From Gorsachius magnificus (taxonomy: Eukaryota; Chordata; Aves; Pelecaniformes; Ardeidae): a stretch of DNA of 64,000 nucleotides. Below the pieces are notes generated by a model. It ran no database searches. It saw only the letters and a list, made by a program, of their open reading frames with translations, and had not been told where the DNA came from. The DNA lies in assembly GCA_034008185.1 (NCBI GenBank), contig CM067084.1, positions 15,582,385-15,646,384 on the forward strand, given 5' to 3'. This document shows, one piece after another, positions 36,101 through 50,600 of this stretch. The position numbers were made by a program, and so were the translations under genes. How positions within the stretch are numbered: position 1 is the first letter of the stretch; the number at the start of each line of letters is the position of its first letter.

Positions 36101-38421
36101 GCAGTGGCTTGCATAAGCTGTAAGCTGAGGATAATTGGAGCGCATTTGGTGGGGTTCCCTCCTTAAAAATACCCAGGTGTAGCACTGCTCTGGCTGGAGC
36201 TGACAAACCCCTTTCCAAATCCATGCAGTCTGTGCTAGGCCGTGCCATTCTGTGGAGACAAAACACATCTTTACATTTTGAGCTTGATTCAAAACTTTTG
36301 ATGCCTGAGTGGTGATGGGCATTTTTCTTTTTGTTCTCAAAGGTTTCCCTTTATGCTGCAAATGTATGTTTTAACTACTCTTAAAAAAAAAAAATAAAAA
36401 AAATTAAAATCCCTGAAAGCGACATGTCAGTCGATTTTCCTCATCTCACCTGTGAAGGAAGTTCCTCCTGCCCTGTGCTGATGAATTGGGGGAAAATGCT
36501 TTTTTCAGCTGATAAAAAGAAATAAAATTCCATGCCCTTCCCAAAGGAGGAATTCAACAATTGGACAAGTGGCGTGGGACCATGTGTTGGTTTGTAAAAG
36601 GATATAGTTTGTAAAGATGTTTCCTTTGATGCCTGTGATGAATATGGATGTGTTTCCGTTGGAGAGGATTTTGATTAAATTATGCAATTAGAGCTGACCA
36701 GACAGATCTAAATATAGGAAGAGGTTTCAGTTATCCTGCCTTTGTGTGTATTAACACACCCACACAGATGTGTGTTTGTTATTGTTGTAAACAACACCTG
36801 TTTTATAAAGACAGTTCAAAAAGTCAGGAAAGGGAATGGTCTTTGTGGAAAAAGGGAGTTTTATGATGAAAGGGGAAAAAACCCACCCTGTTTTCCCCAG
36901 CTTTTTGACCTTTTTGAAAAGGACTTCCAACTTACTTTAATAGCTAGACTAGTCACGGCATCTTTGTGAATATCCCATATTCACAAAGCCATAGCCAGTG
37001 CTCCAAATGGGTCCATAGGTTGCCCTGCATTTTTCAGGACTTGCCCTGTGCCATCTAACGATGCTGACCGAGCTCCTTGCCTGCTCCTGTACTCCTGAGC
37101 GCTCCTGGTGGGATAATGTGTGGAGTTTAAACACTCCACAGCACAAGTGAAATGGATAAACCTGCCCCAAAGATCCATGGTGAAATACCCACTTGATGGC
37201 TGGTAATTCATTCTGTCTCTTGATAACTCTGGGTAATTTTTGCTTTTGTCTTAATTTGAAGTTTTCTGTAAGAGGCCTTGAGCTTCGAGAGAGCGTGAAA
37301 AATTAAGAGTCTCCTCTTCCATAGCATTTAGGAAAAGAAAAAAACCAAACTCGTGAACGCCATCCTGGCAAGTTTTGTAGTTCACAGAACTGTATTCATC
37401 TTATGGGTTATTTTAGTGAAGTTCATAGTTTTGTAATCCCATCTGTGCCAGAGTTTTGACTGAATCATCAAATCACAGTTCCTTCCTGACTTTGGTTAAA
37501 ATATCAAATATTATCTCTAAAACTGCAACTTAATAATGCATCTGATTCAGTCCAACTGCTTGCCGACACCAGAAGGGATTTGCCTGCACCTGGGTATACA
37601 TTTTGATGCATCCTACTTGTGCGTGCACCAGGCTTCTCCAGCTTCCTGGCCAAGCAACTTGGCAAACTTGCTGTTAGTTTTTTCTGCAGTCTTGGCAAGC
37701 CCACGCAGCATGGCGAGGAGACCAGCGGGCGTTCAAGGAAGACCTGGCAGTTCGTGACTTTGTGGAGTCTCACGTCCATCTGAATGCAGGAATGAGTAAA
37801 ATTTAGCAGTGCAAGCTAGAAACTTACCACTGTTCTCAACTCTGGTGAGAATTGCACGATTCGAGGATCCAGTGATCATTTAAGAGGCTGTATGTGTTAG
37901 TGTTTTTTGTAAACACGGAGGAGCTGTGCTTTAATGGAGGTGTGGATAAGACTCCTGCAAGATACGGTGTTCAAATTTGTTTCCAGTACAGTTTTTAATA
38001 TGTCAAAACAGTTGCAAAGAATTTGGGAAAAGTGTTCTTAATCGGAAAAAGGACATATTTAATTGTTGACGCATTTCTCTTAAAACTGGGAAAGCACCTT
38101 AGGTGTGTTCTTTTCTCACAGTTATGTATTTGCTTACAGAGACTTTTATGCCATTTTAGTTGGACTGTAACACAGGATTCAGTTTCTGATGTATATGGAA
38201 ACCGGGTATTTTCTCTGGAGAAGCAACAGTGAAGTGACTGTAAGTCTTCAAATCGAGTAACTTCGGTTTGAGAAGGCAGAGTACAAATCCAGAAAACCTG
38301 TAGAAATTTTCTATTGTTTTGCTCTTGTTGTTGTGCTAATCACGACTTCAACGGCGAAGATCAGTGCCTTGTCTGCCAGAAGCTGAGTGGGTAGGCAAGT
38401 GGAAGAAAAGCTGTGGTTCAC

Positions 38422-38461
38422 TGTAGAAACTGGCCAGACATTGCAGAAACTGGCCAGACAC
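38422..38461. repeat. 20-bp tandem duplication
   Basis: Two adjacent 20-bp copies of TG(T/C)AGAAACTGGCCAGACA(T/C), differing at two positions, in intron 1. Looks like a recent small duplication. Confidence 0.9.
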
Positions 38462-39727
38462 TGTGTACTTGGTTTGAACTGTGGTGAGGATTGGGAAGGA
38501 GCTGGCAGAGATTGATAGTATAAGGCTATTTCTTCATGCTCTGAGTGACTGAGCAGTGGGGGTTTTGTTGTTTGGGTCGCTGTTGCCCTCCTCCCCTCCG
38601 TTGGTAAAGCGTACGTTGGCCCTACTGTCTCATGTTGAGCGAGTGGTGAATCTGCTCTTTGGTGCTCAGGTCACACTTGGAACTCATGGATTTGATTTGG
38701 CTTACCAAATAAGTTAGGAGTTGTGCAAATCCTCCTTCTAAAGGCAGGTGTTACTGCCCTGTTGAGAACAGCTAGGTATTCCTTACAAGAAGCCGCATGG
38801 GCTGCTGTTACCATTAGCTGGGGAGCAGTCAGCACTTGCTCTGTACGTGACCCCCTTGCTCTCCCACCATCTGCTGAACTAAAGGGTGCACGTAGGTATC
38901 TAAAAGGATTTTCTTTCTGGGGTGAACAATGATGTACGGGAGATCCTCTTGGAAGGGCAATCCCTCGGTCAAATAGTGTGAGCGGTGGGCCCAGGGGAGG
39001 TTTTGGTCTGGCTCTCAGGATCCAAGACGGGCTACTTCACAGAGCAGGCTGGAATGATCCTCCTTGCCTTTGCTGGGCCTAAGTAAGGGCGTTTAATGCA
39101 ATGTCAGGAGAAGAGCTACCTACTCCTGTTAGGTATGTTGAAGCATTTTCAACACCAGTGTGCTCCTCTTTCCTCAAACGGTATTAACACAGGATTGCAT
39201 GTTAAGTGTTTTCTTGGATTCTTTCTACCATGCCAAGATGATGTATAAAACAGTGAGGTGTTTTTCTCCTTTCTCCTTGTCCTTTTCAGAAATACAAGGG
39301 AAGCCAAGTCAGTTTCTGTATAAACTCTCTAATGAGTCCTACAGCACTTTGAAACTAAACTTGCTTTTTTTTTGGATGTTTATTGTAATGCCACTGAGGC
39401 TTCTACTAGGTTTCTGTGCATTTTTCCAAGATAACCAAGATCTGATCTTCTACCATAAGAAGGTGCAAAGAAAGAGCTCTTTGATTAAAAACAGAGTAAT
39501 TCAGCAGAAGACTGGACTTTTTGTTTTACAAGTCACATCACTTGAAGAAAGAAATCTAAACTTTTTGCTGCTTGCTCCAAGAATAGGGAGCCAGAGGAAG
39601 TTGGTGCACAATCTGTTGTAGCGCATTCTAGCGTTACAGCTGCTTAGGCTGCATGCTTGTTAGTAATACATGGAAATAGTTCTTGCAGGAGTGAAGTGAC
39701 AGCTCCCTGGCTTCTAGGCCAAAATCT

Positions 39728-39729
<2 letters not shown>

Positions 39730-39756
<27 letters not shown>
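39730..39756. repeat. T homopolymer, 27 bp
   Basis: Pure T run in SMAD1 intron 1, followed directly by AAAAAGAAGG. Confidence 0.95.
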
Positions 39757-39764
<8 letters not shown>

Positions 39765-41038
39765 GGTCTAAATAGTGTACAGAGTACATGAGTTGCTGAA
39801 CAGATGTGTCTTTCAGAGAAGGTAAATTGCTAAATATTTTCAAAGAAGCAAATTAAAATCTCTCTGCTTGTTATTTCTCTATATTGTCAATAAGTAATGG
39901 GCGCTGGGAGAAGGTACGCTGCATAAAATAAGATAAATTGAATTTTAAAAATTTAGTCAAAGACTAGACAGTTTTCTCCATTAAGAGTTGTGTAGATTCT
40001 CTTCACTGTGGTTCCTGCCCCTTTTTATGTCTAACTGTGCCAAGCATATATTAAAAACATTTAATAGGATCCTTTGTGCCTGCCTCACTGAGCCTGTAAT
40101 ACAAACAACGAAATTAGTAGAAGAGTTAGAGCTGCTTCTTGTTTGCCTGAAACTTAGGCTAGAAGTTATTTTGCTTCCCCTCTGTCCCCCCGGGAGAGGA
40201 TCGTCTAATTGTCCTAACCCTTTTCCCACCCACCAAAACCAGTCATTTATGCAAAGTGGGGCAGTTTCCTATGGGATCTCCTGTGGGAATTGAAAACAGT
40301 CTCATTTGAATATTTTACTGTCTGCCTAGTGTTGCTGACAGAGTAACTCTCTCTCTTCTTTGAGGGCTAGAAAAACAGAACTTCACTCTTAGGCATTTTG
40401 CCTAAATACATTTGTTTAAATATATACGCAATGCTCGCTTTTTTACTATAGGCTTCTCAAGCTGTGAGCAGGTTTGTATGTTAGTCCAAAGATCACACAA
40501 AAGACAGCAGCAGCGAAGGAAGGCAAATAAAGCAGCACTGGGATTTAAAAGAAGTTTGTTGATTCCAACTCATCCATCAGCAGACAGAACACATAATAGA
40601 AAGTTTACGGGTTTTGATGTGTAAAGAGTGGCTGATAAGTGGGTAACAACTCAATTTTCTTTAAACTGATTCCAGGCTGCCTTTTGGAGGGTGTCCTGTT
40701 GTTTGGCCTAGGTTTCTGTTTCACCCCTACCTTGTGAATAAACTTACGCTTCAGGAGCTGGTGGCCACTCAGCTATTGGAAATGCTAACTTCCACTTTCC
40801 CAGAAGGGCACGTGTATTTGGGGAAGAAAGACGTGGACTGTGTCATCTGCTGACTGGTGGTTTAATCTTTATTTTGCACTTCCAGCTGATAAGACCACTT
40901 TGTGCAAAAGTAATACAGGAAATGATGCACTGCAAAAACCAGGAGTGGCAGAAAGGGAAACAGAATGTACTGGCAAGGGCTCAGCGCTGTGGACGCGCTC
41001 TCCACTTCTTGGAAACAAAAAACTCCACCTACGCTGCC

Positions 41039-41057
41039 TTTTTTTTTTTTTTTTTTT
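41039..41057. repeat. T homopolymer, 19 bp
   Basis: Pure T run in SMAD1 intron 1. Confidence 0.95.
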
Positions 41058-44042
41058 CTTTTTGGCTTAATACTGGTATCGGAGCTTAGTGTGAGTAGTA
41101 TACAGCAGCCTGTGGTTTTTCTCCCCCTTTATCTTGTGGCTTGTTTCAGGGCTTGGAGTGCACTTGGACTTTGTTCGGGCAGGCAGGACTGCAGCAGGAG
41201 TCGCTGGGCTGGAGGCTGGTGGCCGGCAGGGTCCTGCTGAGCTGCATTACTTCCAAGCCTTATCTACAAGTACTGGATCTAACGCCGCTCCTCCCGCTCC
41301 CAGCATATTTCTTGCTGCGGTTGTTGCTACAGAGGTGCCAGGTGTTAATACCTTTGATTGTGATGGTGAAATGTGTTCTGGAGTGTATGATTGTGGGAGT
41401 GGGATGTGTGTGTTGCAGGGTTTGATCCAAAAACTTTGGAAAATCTGTTCCTATGGTGTGACTACCTGGGGCTGTGTCTGAATGTCGTCTTAGTCTTTGC
41501 AGAGCTTGTGTGCTAGCTCATGTTAGGGTTGTATTTTCAGGCACTGGTCTAAACATACAGTTGTAATAGATGGACTTTCTTTTCTTTTTCGCAGCAAGTA
41601 GATTGGCCCCTTATTTTTAAAGTAGCTTGGTTGGAATGGGTCAGGCCTAGGTAGAACCATCTATGCATTCATTAGCAATGTTGAAAGAAGTTTGGATCAA
41701 GATTTAGACTTTGTACTTTCTTTTTTATTAGAATTTCAACTCAAGTCTTTTAATTATTTTTGTTTAATTCGAATGGATGTGAAGTAGAAAGCTTCACTTG
41801 ATTACCTGGTAATATACCACTGGAACCTGTAACTTCTGTGTGTGGAACTCGTATCTTTTGTTTGAAGATACAGAAAAAAGGTATTTAGAATATTGTTTGA
41901 GATACAGGCTACGAGTTGAGAATAACTGTTACCAACACGTTTGAAGCACACCTACTGAGGTTCTGTTAATATGGTTCTTAAATTAGCACAGCATTTTAAT
42001 AGAGCACTTTACAGTGTGTGTAAGGATAAAGTATACCTGGGTACAATCAGTTACATTAATGGAGTTTCAGTTCATTTAACAGTATAACACGTGCCCAGGT
42101 AACAAAATAAGTTCCTAAGTTTGCCCCAGGCTCATACAAATCTTCCACTGCACTGACATTATTATTTGAAATACAATTCTTAGCACAAAAGGAATGGGAA
42201 GTACCAGTACGAAGTGCAGGTAGACATGCTCTGTGTCTTAGTCCATAATCATTATTCACATAAATGTAGTTTATACATTCAGCCTAATAAAACTGAGCCT
42301 TTGCAATTAGTTGTTTTAGTGACAAATTAATATAAGTGGATGGTTTTCAGCTTAAAGTACATCAAGTGTAGTGGTACGCTATGAAACCGTTACAAAGCGT
42401 GATAGTCCAGATGGTAAGTGTGGCATGGCATTTACAATTTTAAGATCTGCAATCTTTTCTTAGTGTAATTCTGTCTGACATGGGTGTGCTGACACCTTCT
42501 ACTCTGTATAGGTGGCTGGTTGGTTGGGGTTTTTTGTGTCTTTCTGGTGGCAACAAAAACATTCATATCCTTTTCCCCTTCCCCCTTCCTCTGCAACCTG
42601 TTGGTATCCAGTCCAGGATACGTTTCCTGTCTGTCTTCATGCTCTGTTTGAAAATCGGCGTTTTAGTGCTCTTTGTCTCATTTTCCCCTCCCTGCCAGCG
42701 CAGGGTCTCTCCTACTTCCCCCGGCAGAGCCTTTTGCCTGCTCCCAGCCCAGGCAAGTACGAAACTTGCTGCTCGCAGCAGGGGCTGCTTCAAATGTGGA
42801 GTTCCTCCCCCTCTTCGCCCATCGCTTCATCCCAGTTCCAGGTCTTCCAACTCAAGGACCTCTGTGCCGTCTAAAATCCCCTTATCAGGACTTCCTCCTC
42901 CTTCCCACTCCTTCATGTGTCCTTGAGTACATCAGGCAGGCATTGCAACGGGAAGGGTCAGGATGTAATTGGTGAAGTAAGTGCATGATATCTTTCCCTC
43001 ACAGTCTGCTTATGAGCTGTGAAGGCTTTTTTGGCGGGATGGCGAGATAGAGTTTTCTTTCTCTTGTGAGACAAATGAGGGCAAGGATCTCTCGAGTTTC
43101 CTTTGTTCTTTTTTAGTTTGTTCCTCAAAGTAAGTCAGAGGTGAAGCTGAACTGGTTTTGTTTCAGATCGTGGTATACACAAGTCTAGTGCAGTGATTTT
43201 TTCGAGCTGCATTACGGGCAGTTTGGAGAGGGCTGGGTAGGACAATGCTGTGGGGGCATATTGCTTCCAGCTGCTCTCTAAAATAAATGGGGAAGAAAGA
43301 AAAAGCCCTAGTGGTCTTGCACTTGTTCCTTGGGACATTTTGCTGGTTAAGGTTGCAACAGCTGTTGGGTAGAGGGGAGCACCCTTCATGCTTAATGGTG
43401 AAAGATGAAATCTGAGGGACTGTTTTAGGCTAGATTTAATGTGAATTACATTTTAATATAGGACCCTTGCCCTTTTGTGGGAATACAGCCATGCCTTTTT
43501 GTGTTTCGGCTTTTTCTATCAAGCCTTCTCATGGTACAAACAGAGGCTGTGCTCAGGCACCAAGCAGGAGCATTTTTTCAAGCTGGCAACTGCAGTTGCT
43601 GTCCCCCTTGCTGCATGGCACAAAAACCACTGAGGGAGCTGAGCTGATAGGGAATTGTCCCACCACCTACCTCTAACTCCCTTCCCTCTCCACCTGTTAA
43701 CCCCCCACCCCCAACCTCTTTTGGTGGTGTTTATGCTGTGTCATTATTTTCCAGGGTGATCACCTTGTTTATTCAGGGCTGGTTTGGGGAGAGGGATATA
43801 CAGGGTTCAGCAGGAGGCCCTGTTGCTTGGAAGTCTTCATCAGATGTGCCTTCAGTCCAGTTCTGGAAGCTGTCAAAGCTTTGTTGTTGGTGGTTGGTTT
43901 TTGGTCACGCTGCTCTTGTGGGTTGGGGTAGGGTGGTGGTTTTAACTGCAGTATATTAATTTAAAAGGTAAAATTGTTTGGGTTTTTTTTGTTTTCTATC
44001 CCTCTGATATTCTCCTGCAGGTTCCCCACTGGAAGGGTTTAG

Positions 44043-44687
<645 letters not shown>

Positions 44688-47600
44688 TAATCATGTGACT
44701 CATCAGCTTAAATAAGCAAAAGTGGCTGTTTGCACATGTCAGATTCTTCCTCTGCAATTTATCTGCATGTAAGCGTTAATTAGCAGTTCTCCCTTTCATG
44801 TGGCAAAGGCTTCAGTTTGTGTAAATGTTTTATCACTACACATGGTCTTAGTCTATGCCTTAAGCTTCTGGGCCTGATATCACCTGGTTTTGTTGGTGAC
44901 TGCTATCCCTGAGTTAATTTGGTTTTTACTGAATTGTGCAGATCAGTGAATCTGTATGGAATGTTGCAAGCTAACATAAAGGATTACTGCGGTCTGTGCA
45001 TGAAAACCATTCTGACATACTGCAGTAGTGGTATTATTCTTATTTCACTTCTATTACTTTTATTTCTTCATCCCCCAGGAGATAATACTGTCTTTAGGAT
45101 CTCCCACAATTTTGGCCTTTTCAAAAGACTGTGATTTTAGACAGCAGAATATAATCCCCTCAATTTAAAGCTTTGATAGCCAGGTTTGGTTGTATGTGAA
45201 GCTTTACTGTCAGCTGTTCTGCAAGCGCAGTTTGCTTACCTGTTACTCATTTCCTCACTTCTTTTTAAGGTGCAGCCCATTCTCTCTGTCTCCTCCTCAA
45301 AGGCCAAACCTCTTTTTGATAAATCTGTGCTTAATTTTACTTATGCAAGTTTATTATCGGTGAATGCTTCCAGGGACTAAGACGAAATGTGCTTGGATGC
45401 ATGTACACTGGTCTCCAGCTACTTGTGAGGTTGTACAGGGACATCTGCAGAAATGTGCTCCAAGCATGGGTGAACTTCCCTGGTTAGAATTTGGGAAGTC
45501 CATCTGTATTAGGCATTTCACAAACTGTGAAGCTGTCGCTGCAGAGTGGCATGGACATCTTCAGGACTACAGTGGAAATAAGATTGTTGCAAGACTATTT
45601 CTCTGCGCATGAAATTGCGTTTGTCTTGGATCTGCATCACATGGTGCATATCTAGATGTTAAGTGTTTCCCTTTGGTGTGTTCGTATTAACTTGGAAATC
45701 GCATGAACGGCAGAGATAATACCCATAAATATATGTATTTATGCAGCAGAAGCTTGAATAAAGGAACTCTGCGCTGAAGAAATACTTTTACAATTTTTTT
45801 TAAAAGGTTAAAATTCTTAACAATTCCATGTTAAGCAGAAGTGGGATAGTAAAATAGTTGTGTTCCTGTACTGCTAGCTGTCTGCATGTGTCTGTGCTAG
45901 TTGCTAGCATTCAGTATTCCAAAATACTGAAAACTAAGATTCCTGAAAGACGTCTATTTCTGTCAGATTGAGTAACGGTTGGGCTCTTGCTGTAATGTCA
46001 AATGACATGTTCTAACTCATTTTGCTTTAATCTTGGAAACAATTACTGAGTTTGAGAACATTCTCATTTGGACCACTTACACTGTATTTAAAAATAAGTA
46101 TTTGTAAATGTCCTGTCACTTCAATGAGATATGCAAGATAAAAATAGAACTTTCAAAAGGTGTCTGACTAAAATGTACGTTTCGTCTGAGTGCTGCTAAG
46201 TAGTTTAAGTGGTTGAGAAGCTGGGGTTTGGGTGTTAAGTCATCTTACAAATTTTGTATTTGGGAAATGGAGCAAAAAGTTAATAACTGTAAGCCTGAAT
46301 TCCAGATTGCTCTTTGATTGATTGGGTTTGGATGAGAGAAAAATCTCTACATCTGTGTAGTCGCAGAATTTTTGCTGAGGAAAAAAAAATCTCAAACCAG
46401 TAACTTAATGAAGTTGGAGATGGTAGAAATGAAATGCTTCTCATTTTGTCCAGAGAGTACCCTTTTTCAGGGAAAAACTAAATATTCTTGGTCAATTGCC
46501 TAATAGGGAACTGAGCAGTTTTCTTGTAAACATTAGGGCCGTAGCCAGTCTGACAGAAGTATTTGGTCTTTCACAAGCTCAATGTGCTGCACTTACAGTA
46601 TTCTGGAGATAGCTGCTGACCCGGAGCTAGCGTTGGCTTTGGCTGAGGTGCTCTGTGAAACCAGGGTCTGGAGGTGCAATGTTTTATGCGTGCTGATGTT
46701 ACATCTTGAACTTCTTAACAGCTTGCCAAGGTGCGAGAGCGGGGTTGAAGCCCACTGTGGTTTTACTGAGGTCTCTGGCTGGGTTTGTAAAGGAGGAGGG
46801 GTTTATATTCAGTCAGCCACAGATCCTGCCATTGTTTTGAGGGATATTGCATGGAGATGAGTGGGAAAATGTGGCTTTTGGAAACAGGTGGCAGCTGAAC
46901 TCCCATTTGGCTTGGAGAGCTGTGCTTTATAATTTACGACTACTTTTTTTCCTGTCCCTTCCTTGTTCTTGCTGTCCTCTAAACGTCGTCTTTATCTTCA
47001 TTTCCTGACAGTCACTCCCAAATTCTGCTAACTGTTTTTTCCCATTTTTGCCAGGACATTAAAACACCATTATTGCTGCATAAGTGCTTACACTTTGAGA
47101 TTAATGGGTAGTGGGAATTAATGCATGAGTCACTGTTTCCAACAGTCTACGGACTTGAGCAAATATCAAGGTTTATGTTTCCAAGGCTATCATTGCAGCC
47201 AGGGGGGTTAGAAATGTACTTTCTTTAGACAAAACAAAATTGGAAGCTCAGATGGTGTACGATGCGTGTTTTGTGTGCAAGGTACTTGGTGAAATTCTGG
47301 CTCTGCTTGACCGCATGGTCTGTATTTAACTGCTTTGCACAGGTGCAGATACTGCAGAGCTGAAGCGTATGGTGCGTGCATGGGATGGCATCTATACGTT
47401 CACTCTTCTGCTGGTTGTGGTGTGATTGGTTTCAGCGTTGTGTAAGTTTTGAGGAACGGATTAGTGGTAAATCCTCAAATACGTAAGATCAGGTAATGAT
47501 CTGAGTTGGGAAATGAGCGCTGTGGGTGCGTCTCAGCTTTCATGGTGCCAGAGGGATGTATGGATTTTTCTACCCGATAACCTTATTCCATCCTTGCAGT

Positions 47601-50600
47601 TTAGCTTGGAAAACATGAGAATTGGCACGCTGTCATGTCTCTGCCAGCTACAAAGCTGCACCTGAATCCCAACAAGATTGTTTTGCTGTTAGCCAGGCTA
47701 GATAGGAACCAGTTGTACACGGTCAAGAGGAGGCGGAAAACTACCAGCAGTCTCAAACAGGGAGCCTGCCAGGTGTCCCTGGGCACAGGCTGCGCCGCTG
47801 CCTCTGCGCAAGGAAGGGAACGTGGCATCTGGCAGGCACCTGGGTCTGACGTGGTGGTACCATATTCGTGCCTAACCTGACCTAGAGGCTCTGTGCCAGC
47901 ACGGGTGCCTATCTGATCCTGCAGCGAGTCGATCAAGAAAACTGAACAGACAGAAAACCACTTTTTGGCACAGTTAGCTTTGCAAGCTCGGTGCCCTCGG
48001 CTCGCTCGCTGCGGAGTCAGGCGGGGGCAAGGCAGCGTGGGGGCACGGGGCGGAGGCGAGGAAGGGTGGCTTTCCTGTGGCGGCGTGACACTCGGTCAGC
48101 CTGGTATCAGCAGGCTGGCCCCCAGGTGATGGAGACCTGATCCATGGTGGGGTGCATGAACAGCTCCTGCTCGCTGTGCTGTGCCAAGCACAGCTGTTTG
48201 CGTGGCCTTGTGCTGAACCACAGCACAGTCACTTTTTTCCCTCCCCTGCTGTGTTATCTTCCAGGCTGATCAGAGCAGCGCCGGAGCTCGCCACATGGCT
48301 GCGGGAACATCTGTACCAACACAGCCCTGTGGACGACATGTGGGAAATGAGAGGAGAAAGTAGAGGCTGTTTTGTTGCTGGGGATGGGAACACAACCTTG
48401 TATGCGACTGCCAGGAAGAAATACTTAAGATGCGTTACTGTAGCTCACTGCTGCTGTTTCATATGCCTGTTGTGTGCAGAATTATTTCTGGTACAGGGTA
48501 GTTAATGACTGTCAAATTTCTCCCTTGGCAAGGCAAAGCAAAGCTTTTAATTAAGGTGGGCAGGGTCTGCATTTGATGCCTTTTAAAAACTGGCACACTC
48601 AGCTAAACTGGTGTGCTCACTTGGCTGAATCTGCTTTTTCTCCTCAGTTTTATTTTTTGGTTTACAGATATCTGGAAATCAGGCTCATACCTGATTGTAC
48701 CTTAAGTACAATGAAGGCTTGAGAAATAATTAGGTGTAGAGCATACGACTGTGAGTAAAAAGTGAACACCATGTTCCTCATCTCTCTCTGAAAATACTAC
48801 AAATGGCCTCTCGGGTTTTGCTGGAGAATGTGTGAAATGACATTTGGAAGTCCCTCCTGAGATACTTCCTTCCCTTCTCTTATTCCTTTGTTTTCTGTGG
48901 AAATACAGCCTCTGTCACTTGCCTCTGTCCTCAGTTATGTCAATGGGATCGGGTGAAAGACATCATCCAGGATTTAAGGGAAGAAAAATTCTTTTGCTTT
49001 AACAGCAAAATAAAAGGAATGGGATAAGGAGCAGGGAGGATGAAGAGATGCTTAAATTGACACCGCTATTAAAAAAAAATATTAAATCACACCTCTAATG
49101 TGGCTTTAGGGGAGGAGTTTCAGTTCTTTTGCCTTGGCTAAAGGGAAGGAAGGAAGATGAAGAAACTGAATATTTAATTTTCTGAAAGTACTAGTGAGCA
49201 CTAGCTCTCTGTTCCATCGGATGCAGGATTGTGTTAAGTTTGCCTCTACTAAGCATCCTTGTTCATCAGCCTGCTAGGTTAAAGAGGATTTGAGTTTATA
49301 ATGTGTTACAAAGGAGGCAAAACAGGAGTTAACTTCTCTTCTATGCTTCATGTGTGGAAGTGGTTGAAAGTGCAAGTGTTAATGTAAATGGCTACCCCCT
49401 GCCCCAACACTGAATGATGTCTCCTGAGAGTGTCCAAAATCTGCTGATACCTCCTAAGGGGTCAGGCTTGGGAGAAACCTAGTCTTCATTGATCTGAGTG
49501 AGCTTAAACCTGCCTTGGGAAATGCAGTTGTTAACTTTTCGATAATCATTTCTGGAGGTGCTTACTGATGCTCGCTGTGCTTGAAGCATGCAATGCCCGG
49601 GGGTACTAAAACTGGTCAGTCCAGAAGCAGCTCATCTGTCCTCTGAAATATTCTAGTTGCATGGAGCAGCCCATTAGCACAGCCACTTGGAGGCAGAAGA
49701 TAATTACACTGGTTCAGGTTTTTTGCAATTACCAATAAAGTATGGATAAAAAAGGCTGGATGATTGTTCTCCCGTAAGCTTCACTTCTTTGGCGAGCTGG
49801 CTGCGGTCTGCTCTATGTCAGGGGGCTTTATGAAGCTGATGCTGCCTGTGTTCCACCCAAATTGGGGGGGATGTCGTAGCAGCAGTTGCTTTTTTTGTGA
49901 CATGGACAAATACACTGTCAGAACAGTTAAATTTTCAATTCTGCCTAAAGATCATTATGTTCCTTCCCATATAACCATGAATTCAAAGTGGATGTCTGCT
50001 TCAGCAAGCTTTTTTTTTTGGCGAGCAACATTTTGCTCAAATGTACAGCTGCTTTTTGCCACAAGAGCAGGCCAGGTCCCCGGGCTCTGAGGAGAGTGGT
50101 AGGTGTGTCGTGCTGGTTTTGCTCCCGGCGTGGACTCCTTGCCTATGACTTTAACCTGATTGTTTTCATATTTGTCTTTGATCTCCTCTGCTGTTTGCTC
50201 TAAGTGAGTCTCCGTAAGGCTGCACACCTACTGCAGGCACCAGGGGTGCAGAAATAAACTTGAAATGGTGGAAATCCTGGATAAGGCAGGTTTAGACTCA
50301 CGCGGTCCTGGAAGTAAATACTCTTTGAATGCTCTCCTGTATGGCGCTGCAGCTCTGGTCCTCAGCAAAAGAAAAACAAGGCATGTTTGAAGGAGCCTTT
50401 TAATGCCATTTGAAATAACACAGATGTTTGTGCATATTGGTCTGGTCATGCCTGCGAGCGCACTCTCTCTAGGTACTTTACAGAAAAATGAAATGGGTCA
50501 GTTAGTCATCCTCATCTTGTCCCCCTGTACTTGACCAGCCTAGGATCGCTGCATATAAAGTTAATATTCCCAAACTGTTTCTAGGCAGGGTAAATTGAGA

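Larger units (their letters stand above)
23168..44020 (+). other. SMAD1: SMAD1 intron 1 (about 20.9 kb)
   Basis: Bounded by the proposed GTAGGT donor at 23168 and the strong acceptor TCTCCTGCAG at 44011-44020. It contains no recognised gene, LINE or RNA gene. It holds several long T homopolymers (23444-23465, 27996-28016, 30087-30114, 39730-39756, 41039-41057), a 20-bp tandem duplication at 38422-38461, and ordinary A/T-rich sequence. Large first introns of developmental regulators often hold enhancers, but none can be identified from a single sequence. Confidence 0.6.

Noticed and set aside
39160..39621. 153-residue plus-strand frame in intron 1
   Set aside because: Hydrophobic and Phe-rich from T-rich DNA; no domain and no supporting splice sites.
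48152..48505. 117-residue plus-strand frame in intron 2
   Set aside because: No domain recognised; inside the intron of an expressed gene without evident exon signals.
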